Notes: generated by a model not told the origin, from the sequence alone. A DNA stretch of 37,867 nucleotides from JAIFWV01 sp964580495 (GCA_964580495.1 CAZOKE010000008.1:1-37867), one strand, 5' to 3'; counted from the first letter of the stretch, positions 25,213 to 31,823 are shown. A program made the numbers and translations.

Positions 25213-25229
25213 TTTTTGAAATTTAAAAA

Positions 25230-25772
25230 TTAATCGTTTTTATAGCCAGCTAATTTGGCTCGCAGCAGCTTTACGGCCCGATGCTGGAGCACACGGACTG
25301 AAACCTCGCTTTTATCCATGATGCTGGCCACCTCGGAGACGTTTAAATCCTGCTGGAAGCGCAACTGGATGACAGTTTGGTATTCTTGAGGCAGCTGCTG
25401 GATCGCTTGCCATAGATAATCATATTTTTCGTACAGCTTGGGGTCAAGCGCAAAATTAGAGAGATTTTCGACCACGGTCAGGTCAACCGTTTCTTTCCGG
25501 GTGCGCCAATGGTCGATAAGGGTATAGTTCGCAATTTGGAAAACCCAAGTTGAAAATTTAGCGGTGCGTTTGGAAGTGTAGCTGGAAAGATTATTCCAGA
25601 CTTTCAAAAAAACAGTCTGCAGCAAATCTTCTGCGGTCTGCCGGTTGCGAATTCGGGCGAACAGAAAATTATATATAGGCTTGCTAAGCTCGTCGTATAT
25701 AGCCCCAAATGCCTCCGAGTCTCCCTGTTTGGACCGGCTTACAAGCTCTTGGATTGTGCTTTCTTCCACCAT
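25230..25772 (-). CDS. ECF-type RNA polymerase sigma factor
   Basis: 180 aa with the two ECF domains. Region 2 is GDSEAFGAIYDELSKPIYNF to AEDLLQTVFLKVWNNL and KFSTWVFQIANYTLIDHWR. Region 4 is LPQEYQTVIQLRFQQDLNVS with the helix-turn-helix VSEVASIMDKSEVSVRVLQHRA that reads the -35 element. The downstream gene is the likely membrane regulator that holds it until an envelope signal arrives. A TATAAT box (minus strand, 25818-25813) about 40 nt upstream may drive the pair. It shares a divergent promoter region with folD. Confidence 0.92.
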   Translation of the reverse strand: MVEESTIQELVSRSKQGDSEAFGAIYDELSKPIYNFLFARIRNRQTAEDLLQTVFLKVWNNLSSYTSKRTAKFSTWVFQIANYTLIDHWRTRKETVDLTVVENLSNFALDPKLYEKYDYLWQAIQQLPQEYQTVIQLRFQQDLNVSEVASIMDKSEVSVRVLQHRAVKLLRAKLAGYKND

Positions 25773-25812
25773 AGATTTAACGAAAAAGTCAAGATTCTGT
25801 TACTTCCAGCTA

Positions 25813-25818
25813 ATTATA
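25813..25818 (-). promoter_or_regulatory. -10 box upstream of the sigma factor gene
   Basis: TATAAT on the minus strand; start near 25806, leader about 34 nt. The -35 is weak, which would fit autoregulation by the ECF sigma factor or an activator. Confidence 0.35.
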
Positions 25819-25824
25819 GCTTAG

Positions 25825-25853
25825 TTGAGCCGGCTAGTCGTAAATGCTAGAAT
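25825..25853 (+). promoter_or_regulatory. promoter of folD (leaderless)
   Basis: TTGAGC (25825-25830), a 17-nt spacer and TAGAAT (25848-25853). The -10 ends 9 nt before the folD ATG, so the message is leaderless or nearly so. Confidence 0.55.
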
Positions 25854-25862
25854 ATTTGAGCT

Positions 25863-26693
25863 ATGATTGTAGCTGATGGTAAACAAATTGCCAAGACTAT
25901 ATTGTCTCGGCTCCGCAAGACCGTGGCGCAAATGCCCAAAAAACCGCACCTGGCGGTTGTTTTGGTTGGGGACGACAAGCCCTCACTAACCTACGTACGC
26001 AAGAAACAGGAAGCGGCGGCGGAGGTTGGAATCAAGTTCTCGCTTTACAAATATCCGGCCAGCATCAGGCAAGAAAAACTGATATTGGAAATTAAACGGA
26101 TTCAGAAGCAATCAGATTTGTCCGGAATCATAGTCCAGCTTCCTCTGCCAAAACAGTTCGACAAAAAACAGGTTTTAAATGCGCTGAATCCGGAAATTGA
26201 TGTTGACGCGCTGACTTGGGAGAGTTTGGGCAAGCTGGTGATAGGCGAAAACCAGCTGGTGCCGCCAACCCCGGGCGCGATTTTGGAAATTTTAAAATAT
26301 TATAAAATCAGCCTAAAGGGGCAGCACGTGGTTTTGGTTGGGCAAGGAGAATTGATCGGCAAGCCTTTGGCCAATATTTTAATACAGCTTCCGATTACGC
26401 TGACGGTTTGCGGTAAAGACACTAAAGACCTGGCCGTACATACTAGACAGGCTGACATTCTGATTACCGGAGTTGGAAAATATAACCTCATCCGAGGCCA
26501 TATGGTTAAATCAAGGGCTGCTGTGGTAGATGCCGGGGTTTCTTTTGAGAAAGGGCAAATGTTCGGAGATATAAATTTTGCCGAAGTTTGTAAAAAAGCA
26601 AAATTGGTGACTCCAACTCCCGGAGGCGTGGGACCTGTCACAGTTGCCAAGCTTTTGGAAAATACTGTCAGAATAGCCCAAAGTAGAAATTAA
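25863..26693 (+). CDS. folD: FolD-like methylene-THF dehydrogenase/cyclohydrolase, divergent
   Basis: Bifunctional folate C1 enzyme linking 5,10-methylene- and 10-formyl-THF. 276 aa, normal length. The catalytic-lysine motif SLTYVRKKQEAAAEVGI (about residues 41-57) and SGIIVQLPLPKQ are intact, as is the final TPTPGGVGPVT. Three usual features are altered: PCTP is PPTP, the DVDG strand is DVDAL, and the dinucleotide-binding GRSxxVGxP is GQGELIGKP, losing the Arg-Ser that contacts the NADP 2'-phosphate. This suggests changed or reduced cofactor use. It is probably the only gene of its unit; the flavoprotein genes begin 93 bp downstream. Confidence 0.9.
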   Translation: MIVADGKQIAKTILSRLRKTVAQMPKKPHLAVVLVGDDKPSLTYVRKKQEAAAEVGIKFSLYKYPASIRQEKLILEIKRIQKQSDLSGIIVQLPLPKQFDKKQVLNALNPEIDVDALTWESLGKLVIGENQLVPPTPGAILEILKYYKISLKGQHVVLVGQGELIGKPLANILIQLPITLTVCGKDTKDLAVHTRQADILITGVGKYNLIRGHMVKSRAAVVDAGVSFEKGQMFGDINFAEVCKKAKLVTPTPGGVGPVTVAKLLENTVRIAQSRN

Positions 26694-26786
26694 ATACTAT
26701 TGCGAAGGTCGTCCCGAGGCTAGACTTTAGGAACAAAGCAGCCTTATCGAAAGATCGCCACGCGTTTCTGGCGCTCGTGATGGATA

Positions 26787-27752
26787 ATGAATTGTATGTA
26801 CGACATAATAATTGTCGGCGGTGGTGTTGCGGCATTTACTTCCGCGTTGTTTGCTGCCCGCCGGGGGCTTAAAATTTTAGTTATTGGCAAAGATATCGGC
26901 GGCCAAGCCAACTTTACCGATTTGATAGAGAACTATCCCGGCATTCCGGAAATCGGAGGGTTTGAATTAATCCAATCTGTCCGCCGGCAGGCCGAGCAGA
27001 GGGGCGTAGAATTTGTGCTCGCCGAAGTTTCAAAAATCAAACCGGCTTCGGGAGGATTTGTTGTTACTGCTTTCGGGCAGCAGTATAAATCAAAAGCCAT
27101 AATCTTAGCTTTTGGCAAATCACCGATGGATTTGAAGGTGGCGGGCGAAGAAGAATTAAAAGGAAAAGGCATAAGTTATTGCGCAACTTGCGATGCGCCG
27201 TTGTACAAGGATAAGGTTGTGGCAGTTGCCGGCATAGGGGATCTTGGACTGGATGCCGCTTTGCTCTGCGCCAAATTTGCCAAAAAAGTTTATACCTTGT
27301 CGAAAAACGATAAATTATCCGGCCATCCCGCGCTTTTGAAAGCGGTATCCAGAAAAGCCAATATCGAACTGGTGCCGTTTATCGAAATCCAGGAAGTTGT
27401 GGGCCTGCAAAAACTTGAAAAACTTCGGCTTATGGATTTAAAAAGCGGTGAGCGCAAGGAGTTAAGGTTAGAGGGGCTGTTTGTGGAACTGGGTTACGTG
27501 GTCAAGTCGGAATTTATAAACGACCTAGTTCAACTGGATGAATTGGGGCAGGTTATAGTAAACCTAGACCAATCCACTAACTGCCCCGGGGTGTATGCGT
27601 GCGGTGATGCCACGAACCAGCCTTATAAACAAGCCGTGATCTCCGCCGGCCAAGCCGCGACAGCCGCGCTTTCGTGCTATGATTATATTAGTAAGCTTGC
27701 CGGCAACACCGGTTTGACCTCGGATTGGACGCAAATAAAAAGAGTAAAATAG
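26787..27752 (+). CDS. thioredoxin-reductase-like flavoprotein with altered NADPH site
   Basis: 321 aa with the TrxB fold: FAD-binding GGGVAAFTSALFAARRG, GGQANFTDLIENYPG, the redox pair CATC, and the C-terminal FAD motif VYACGDATNQPYKQAVISAGQAA. In the central NADPH-binding domain the expected GGGDSAxEEA is GIGDLGLDAALL, and the HRRxxxRA-type stretch is replaced, so NADPH reduction as in standard TrxB is doubtful. Ferredoxin- or other-reductant-dependent types are alternatives. A second ATG (26796), nearer the usual MYDIIIVGGG start, is equally possible. It is followed within 15 bp by a canonical TrxB, so they form an operon. Alternative name: FAD-dependent oxidoreductase. Confidence 0.85.
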   Translation: MNCMYDIIIVGGGVAAFTSALFAARRGLKILVIGKDIGGQANFTDLIENYPGIPEIGGFELIQSVRRQAEQRGVEFVLAEVSKIKPASGGFVVTAFGQQYKSKAIILAFGKSPMDLKVAGEEELKGKGISYCATCDAPLYKDKVVAVAGIGDLGLDAALLCAKFAKKVYTLSKNDKLSGHPALLKAVSRKANIELVPFIEIQEVVGLQKLEKLRLMDLKSGERKELRLEGLFVELGYVVKSEFINDLVQLDELGQVIVNLDQSTNCPGVYACGDATNQPYKQAVISAGQAATAALSCYDYISKLAGNTGLTSDWTQIKRVK

Positions 27753-27766
27753 GAAAAGAACCCTTT

Positions 27767-28690
27767 ATGGACACTCATAAACTTATAATCATCGGTTCCG
27801 GCCCGGCTGGCCTCACAGCTGCGATCTATGCGGCCCGTGCCGGTTTGAAACCATTGGTCCTGGCCGGGCTCACTTTTGGCGGGCAATTAATGCTTACTAC
27901 TGAAGTTGAAAATTTTCCCGGATTCCCGGAAGGAATTCAGGGGCCGGATTTGATGCAGAATTTGATCAAGCAAGCCGAACGCTTTGGAGCGCAATTGGTT
28001 TATGAGGATGTAGTGAAAGTTGATTTTACTAAAAAACCTTATATGCTTTCGACCGGCGACCATGAATACCAAACCGAAGCTGTAATCATCACCACTGGCG
28101 CATCGACAATGTGGTTGGGATTGCCCGGTGAAGAAAAGTTGCGCGGTAAAGGCGTGTCCTCTTGTGCAACTTGCGACGGGTTCTTTTTCAAAAACAAAGA
28201 CATTGTCGTTATTGGAGGCGGGGACAGTGCCATGGAAGAGGCAACCTATCTCACTAAATTTGCCAGCAAAGTTACGATCCTAAACCGTTCCGAAAATTTT
28301 CGGGCTTCGAAAATTATGCTCGACAAGGCCAAATCCAACCCTAAAATAGAGTTCCAAACAAACAAAGTGGTGGAAGAATTTTTGGGTACGGACCGGCTGA
28401 CCTCAATCAAGATTAAGGATACCCAGACCAACGAAGTCAAAGAAATCCCGATTGAAGGGGCATTTGTGGCAATCGGGCATAAGCCGAATACAGAAATGTT
28501 TAAGGGACAGGTGGAATTGGATGAAAAAGGCTATATCATCCCCCACGAACAGACCCGCACCAACCTTCCCGGAGTATTTGTGGGAGGCGATGTGCGGGAT
28601 TATCGCTATCGCCAGGCCATCACAGCTGCAGGAATGGGTGCTATGGCTGCCCTGGATGCCGAAAAGTATCTTGGGATGGACCAGGGGTAG
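27767..28690 (+). CDS. trxB: Thioredoxin reductase
   Basis: Canonical low-molecular-weight TrxB, 307 aa from the ATG at 27767 (AGGAAAAG upstream). FAD site GSGPAGLTAAIYAARAG, GGQLMLTTEVENFPGFP, active-site CATCDG, NADPH site IGGGDSAMEEATYL followed by LNRSENFRAS, and C-terminal GVFVGGDVRDYRYRQAITAAG are all intact. It regenerates reduced thioredoxin with NADPH; no thioredoxin gene is in the window. The upstream paralogue has an altered NADPH site, so the pair is probably the result of duplication and divergence. Strong terminator 35 nt after the stop. Confidence 0.95.
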   Translation: MDTHKLIIIGSGPAGLTAAIYAARAGLKPLVLAGLTFGGQLMLTTEVENFPGFPEGIQGPDLMQNLIKQAERFGAQLVYEDVVKVDFTKKPYMLSTGDHEYQTEAVIITTGASTMWLGLPGEEKLRGKGVSSCATCDGFFFKNKDIVVIGGGDSAMEEATYLTKFASKVTILNRSENFRASKIMLDKAKSNPKIEFQTNKVVEEFLGTDRLTSIKIKDTQTNEVKEIPIEGAFVAIGHKPNTEMFKGQVELDEKGYIIPHEQTRTNLPGVFVGGDVRDYRYRQAITAAGMGAMAALDAEKYLGMDQG

Positions 28691-28725
28691 AAAAAAGTAA
28701 ACAGTAAGCAGTAAATAGTAAATAG

Positions 28726-28756
28726 AAAAACCAGGACCCCAGAATCCTGGTTTTTT
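28726..28756 (+). terminator. terminator of the trxB operon
   Basis: Perfect stem AACCAGGA/TCCTGGTT with an 8-nt loop and six T. The preceding 35 nt contain imperfect AGTAAAcAGTAA-type direct repeats. Confidence 0.88.
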
Positions 28757-28833
28757 AATTACACCATAAATTGTCAAATTGTGCTTTTGGCCCATGAACA
28801 TTGGTCTAAGTGCGCCTAAAAACCGCTAAACTA

Positions 28834-28862
28834 TTGACTTTTTTGGTTAAAAGGAGTATACT
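28834..28862 (+). promoter_or_regulatory. strong promoter of the DGR target gene
   Basis: TTGACT (28834-28839), a 17-nt spacer and TATACT (28857-28862), the closest match to consensus in the accessory part. Start near 28869, leaving a leader of about 74 nt before the target ATG. Apart from this promoter and the trxB terminator, the 252-nt gap from 28691 to 28942 shows nothing else. Confidence 0.8.
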
Positions 28863-28942
28863 TATGTGTTGACAATGGCATAACCTAAAACCCAGGCAAT
28901 TCCGCTTGTGGTATAAGGTACAGCCGATCAACGGAGGATCAC

Positions 28943-29485
28943 ATGGCTACTTCAAACGCGGTTCGCGGCGCCAGCCTGCTGACCAATTTCTGGAAAGCAG
29001 TCGAAGAGGAAGTCATTGCCGCGGGCGGCAACGACGAACATCTCGGAGCGCTCGTTACCAAGAAGATGCGTCCGGCCATCAAGCAGTTCGCCCAGCTCGT
29101 GGTTGGCACCGGGCTTTCATTCCGCGACATGATTGCGCAAGCTAAGTTCGACTATCTCTACAGATATGCCAACAATCCGGAGCAGATCGAAGGTCAGAAG
29201 CCACATCCCGCCACCGGCAATGTCGAGCTCGACCACCCTGGGGTGACGCTCACGACCCAGCACGTCTGGGATCGATATGGCGACGGTGATCTGTCGGAGC
29301 TGCTGGATTACGCGATCATGCACCCCGACGACCAGCGTAAGGCCCCCATCGGTATTGTCTGGAAGGTCGGGAATGAGTTCTGGTGTGCGTCCCTCGGCGG
29401 CGCGTGCGGGCGCTGCCTCGGCGTCCGCCGGGGTCATCCTGGCGTGCGGTGGGGCGACGGCTGTCGTTTCCTGCGTCGCAAGTAG
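28943..29485 (+). CDS. DGR target protein, with hypervariable C-terminus
   Basis: 180 aa, with a strong ribosome-binding site (CGGAGG) before the ATG. Residues 1-125 are a helical, soluble region with no family I recognise. Residues 144-179 are encoded by the variable repeat. They show aromatic and Trp-containing anchors (NEFW, then HPGVRW) and end in CRFLRRK, similar to the end of C-type-lectin-fold DGR variable domains (GFRxxR). No signal peptide, lipobox or membrane segment is visible, so a cytoplasmic location or export by another route must be considered. Codon choice is much richer in G+C than in neighbouring genes. Assignment as a DGR target rests on the adenine-specific relation to the TR at 29775-29884. 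Confidence 0.9.
   Translation: MATSNAVRGASLLTNFWKAVEEEVIAAGGNDEHLGALVTKKMRPAIKQFAQLVVGTGLSFRDMIAQAKFDYLYRYANNPEQIEGQKPHPATGNVELDHPGVTLTTQHVWDRYGDGDLSELLDYAIMHPDDQRKAPIGIVWKVGNEFWCASLGGACGRCLGVRRGHPGVRWGDGCRFLRRK
29373..29479 (+). repeat. DGR variable repeat (VR)
   Basis: 107 nt at the 3' end of the target gene, aligned with the TR at 29775-29884. All 22 base substitutions occur where the TR has A: 17 to G, 3 to T, 2 to C. Non-adenine positions are identical apart from one 3-nt gap (TAA of the TR missing). The last 18 bases, shared exactly with the TR, contain no A and lie just before the stop codon, where the initiation site of mutagenic homing (IMH) is expected. Confidence 0.93.
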
Positions 29486-29490
29486 CTCTT

Positions 29491-29542
29491 GAACCCTTGG
29501 ATTTGTGAACCTTCTGGTTCTTGGATCCTTGGGTTCTTTTTT
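29491..29542 (+). terminator. terminator of the DGR target gene
   Basis: Nested hairpin: outer GAACCC/GGGTTC, inner GTGAACC/GGTTC region, followed by six T. Nearly the same sequence ends the secreted-protein gene at 2825-2876. Confidence 0.8.
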
Positions 29543-29774
29543 ATGGTAAAATATTTATGGATACTAGACGAAACAGGCCAAGGTCAAGGCTTTGACCGGT
29601 TGAATTCCTGATATTAAATCCTGCCGGAATAGAACCAGGCACGTTCTGGTTTTAGCGCGCGGTTTAAAATCAAAAAATAAAGATATTTGGTGCGCCAAAC
29701 TGGAGGATTAACCAGATCCCGAAAAATAAAGATCCGACATAACCCGATTGCACAGATGGTTTGGCGTACAAATT

Positions 29775-29884
29775 ATGAGTTCTGGTATGCGTACCTTAAC
29801 GGCAACGCGAGCAGGCGCAACCTCAACGTCAACCAGGATCATCCTGACGAACAGTGGAACGACAACTGTCGTTTCCTGCGTCGC
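29775..29884 (+). ncRNA. DGR template repeat (TR)
   Basis: 110-nt template from which the mutagenic cDNA is made. It holds 28 adenines; in the target's reading frame seven are AAC codons, the codon favoured by DGR templates because adenine randomisation never produces a stop. The upstream part of the 407-nt non-coding gap (29486-29892) has two small hairpins, GGTCAA/TTGACC (29582-29597) and AACCAG/CTGGTT (29633-29651), which may belong to the TR RNA; no clear promoter is seen. The TR ends 8 nt before the stop codon of the opposing avd gene. The open frame 29687-30169 that crosses it is not regarded as a gene. Confidence 0.92.
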
Positions 29885-29892
29885 TATTATCT

Positions 29893-30261
29893 TTATTTTT
29901 CCAAATACTTAAGCCAACCGCCAAGCATCTTGCCGATTTCTGCGAGTGGAGAGGAAACGCTTAAGTATTTTTTATGGTCAAGGAGTTTTAATTCCCAAGC
30001 TATTTGTAAAAGAAATTTTAACGTGTCCAATTGGACGCTGGCATCTTGGATGAATATAAATTTCTGCGGCTTCGATGCATGGCTTGCCTTCGTGATTGAC
30101 TCGATAGTTTTTAAAAATAGCCTGTCAATTTCCGCGCCGAGCGTGTATTTGGATAAGCGCGGGAATTGAATAAAAAAAGTATGCCAAAGCTTGTAGCTTT
30201 CGGAAGCCTTGAGGAGGACCGGAGTTCCCGACGAAGTCGGGGGGGGGGCTAGAGGACCCAA
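29893..30261 (-). CDS. avd: Avd-family DGR accessory protein (four-helix bundle)
   Basis: Accessory variability determinant: a pentameric, positively charged four-helix bundle that binds the reverse transcriptase and the template RNA. The diagnostic run is ESYKLWHTFFIQFPRLSKYTLGAEIDRLF, then QLDTLKFLLQIAWELKLLDHKKY and LAEIGKMLGGWLKYLEK, a very good match to bAvd/23S-IVP-like proteins. The gene is on the strand opposite the target, TR and RT. Conserved sequence extends to about residue 13 (TPVLLK), yet no ATG/GTG/TTG lies between it and the run of ten C. In the present sequence only a TTG at 30261 is in frame. An ATG at 30277 would be in frame if one C were lost. Confidence 0.9.
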   Translation of the reverse strand: MGPLAPPPTSSGTPVLLKASESYKLWHTFFIQFPRLSKYTLGAEIDRLFLKTIESITKASHASKPQKFIFIQDASVQLDTLKFLLQIAWELKLLDHKKYLSVSSPLAEIGKMLGGWLKYLEK

Positions 30262-31237
30262 AATTGAGTTCTGTCATAGTTTTGCTGATTTAATTTCAGT
30301 GGAAAACTTACTTGCAGCCTGGGAAGAGTTTGTTTTGGGCAAGCGCAAAAAAAGTGATGTGCAATATTTTTCCCTCAATTTATATGATAATATTTTAGCT
30401 ATTCATATAGAACTTGCAAACAAAATTTACAAGCACGGAAGCTATCATAATTTCAATATCTCTGATCCCAAACCAAGGAGTATCAGCAAAGCGTCTGTAA
30501 AAGACAGGTTAATTCACCATGCGGTATACAGGAAATTGTATCCGTTTTTTGATAGGCAATTTATTTTTGACTCATATTCTTGTAGGAATGGCAAAGGTTC
30601 ACATCGAGCTCTTCGTCGCTTGCATAATATGTTTTTGGAAGCAAGTGATGGCGGCCGGAGAACATGCTTCGTGCTTAAACTTGATATTAAGAAATTTTTT
30701 GCCAGTATAGACCACGGAATATTGCTTGAAGTTCTGCGAAGTTATATACCGGACCAAGATATTATTTGGCTATTGAGTGAAATAATAGGGAGCTTTGAAC
30801 CAGGTCTGCCGTTAGGCAATTTGACTTCGCAGCTGTTTGTGAATATTTATATGGCTCGTTTCGATAAATTCGTAAAAAATGATTTGAAAGTAATGCATTT
30901 TATCCGCTATGCTGATGATTTTATAGTTCTATACCAGAGAAGAAATGAACTGTTAAATCTATTAACAGTTATGAGGCAATTCTTGGAAAATGAATTAAAA
31001 TTAGAACTGCATCCAAATAAAATTATTCTCAAAACATTCGCGTCCGGTATAGATTTTTTAGGCTGGGTGAATTTTCCGAACCATAGAATTTTGCGAACAG
31101 TCGCTAAAAGGCGCATGTTGGGGAAAATTAACGTAAGAAATCAACATTCTTATTTTGGATTGCTCAAGCACGGCAATACCCTCAAACTCAAACAGAAAAT
31201 GTTAAACCAAATATACCTAGAAGCTGGAATTCCCTAA
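30209..31237 (+). CDS. DGR reverse transcriptase
   Basis: RNA-directed DNA polymerase that makes adenine-mutagenised cDNA from the TR. Motifs: KPRSISKASVKDRLIHHAV (fingers), DSYSCRNGKGSHRA, LKLDIKKFFASIDH with the first catalytic Asp, GLPLGNLTSQLFVNIYM (the TSQ form typical of DGR enzymes in place of QGxxxSP), and FIRYADDFIVLY with the catalytic YADD at residues 234-237. The C-terminal SYFGLLKHGNTLKLKQKM is also typical. There is no maturase or endonuclease domain. The true start is unclear: TTG 30209 reads across the G10 run, ATT 30263 has AGAGGA at ideal spacing, and GTG 30299 may be too far in. ATG 30181 is out of frame by one base. Confidence 0.95.
   Translation: MRRTGVPDEVGGGARGPKIEFCHSFADLISVENLLAAWEEFVLGKRKKSDVQYFSLNLYDNILAIHIELANKIYKHGSYHNFNISDPKPRSISKASVKDRLIHHAVYRKLYPFFDRQFIFDSYSCRNGKGSHRALRRLHNMFLEASDGGRRTCFVLKLDIKKFFASIDHGILLEVLRSYIPDQDIIWLLSEIIGSFEPGLPLGNLTSQLFVNIYMARFDKFVKNDLKVMHFIRYADDFIVLYQRRNELLNLLTVMRQFLENELKLELHPNKIILKTFASGIDFLGWVNFPNHRILRTVAKRRMLGKINVRNQHSYFGLLKHGNTLKLKQKMLNQIYLEAGIP
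30227..30248. repeat. palindrome and ten-G homopolymer in the avd/RT overlap
   Basis: CCCGAC GAA GTCGGG (30227-30241) runs into ten consecutive G (30239-30248). The run lies between the earliest possible start codons and the conserved domain of both divergent genes, so any change in length shifts both reading frames. Confidence 0.85.
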
Positions 31238-31281
31238 CTTAAATCTTGGTTTTTTTGTCCAAAACCTTTAACGTGAGCTTA

Positions 31282-31290
31282 TGGTATAAT
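31282..31290 (+). promoter_or_regulatory. extended -10 promoter of the DUF3105 gene
   Basis: TGGTATAAT fits TGnTATAAT exactly. The -35 is weak. The leader is about 23 nt. Confidence 0.6.
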
Positions 31291-31319
31291 AGAAAAACAG
31301 TCTTAATGTATTACTATTT

Positions 31320-31823
31320 ATGAAAACCGTATTTATTTATGTTTTGGTAATTGTAGCGGTGCTGGGTCTGGGTTTTTGGCTTTACCATACTTCCCAAAAA
31401 CCGGTGAATCCTGCCAACCAGCCAGGTCAGGCGTTTCCGATTGTCAGCCGCGACCACATACCCGACGGTAGCCAGCCGACAATCCCTTACAATTCCAACC
31501 CGCCGACTTCGGGCCAGCATTACGCCGAACCGGCAAACTGGGGCGTGTATGATCATACGCTATCTGACGTGCAATTGGTTCATAATTTAGAACATGGGGG
31601 TATTTGGATTTCATATAAGTCATCGGTGGATAAAAATACTGTGGCCAAACTGCAGGATTTTGCGAAACGGTTTCAATTGATCGTGGTTGAGCCGCGTGAC
31701 GCTGATCCCGCCCCGATTTCATTTGCGGCGTGGGGCCATTTGGAAAATTTCCAAAATTATGACGAAGGGGCGATGGTGCAATTCATTAACGCGTATTACA
31801 ACCAAGGCCCAGAAAGACAGTAA
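31320..31823 (+). CDS. DUF3105 family membrane-anchored protein
   Basis: 167 aa. One N-terminal membrane helix (VFIYVLVIVAVLGLGFWLY) anchors an outer domain with the DUF3105 signature: YNSNPPTSGQHYAEPANWGVYD followed by VHNLEHGGIWISYK, with conserved His residues that could bind metal. Function of the family is unknown. The stop codon is 4 nt before the glutamate dehydrogenase ATG, so they share a message. The cupredoxin gene beyond it is also outside the membrane, which hints at a metal- or redox-related envelope role, but this is inference. Confidence 0.88.
   Translation: MKTVFIYVLVIVAVLGLGFWLYHTSQKPVNPANQPGQAFPIVSRDHIPDGSQPTIPYNSNPPTSGQHYAEPANWGVYDHTLSDVQLVHNLEHGGIWISYKSSVDKNTVAKLQDFAKRFQLIVVEPRDADPAPISFAAWGHLENFQNYDEGAMVQFINAYYNQGPERQ

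Noticed and set aside
29687..30169. 160-aa open frame across the TR
   Set aside because: It resembles the DGR target C-terminus only because it reads the template repeat; beyond the TR it runs antisense to avd. No ribosome-binding site.
30209..31237. Group II intron or retron reverse transcriptase
   Set aside because: No maturase (X) or HNH endonuclease domain and no intron or msr/msd structure; the TSQ motif and the adjacent TR/VR/avd show a DGR.
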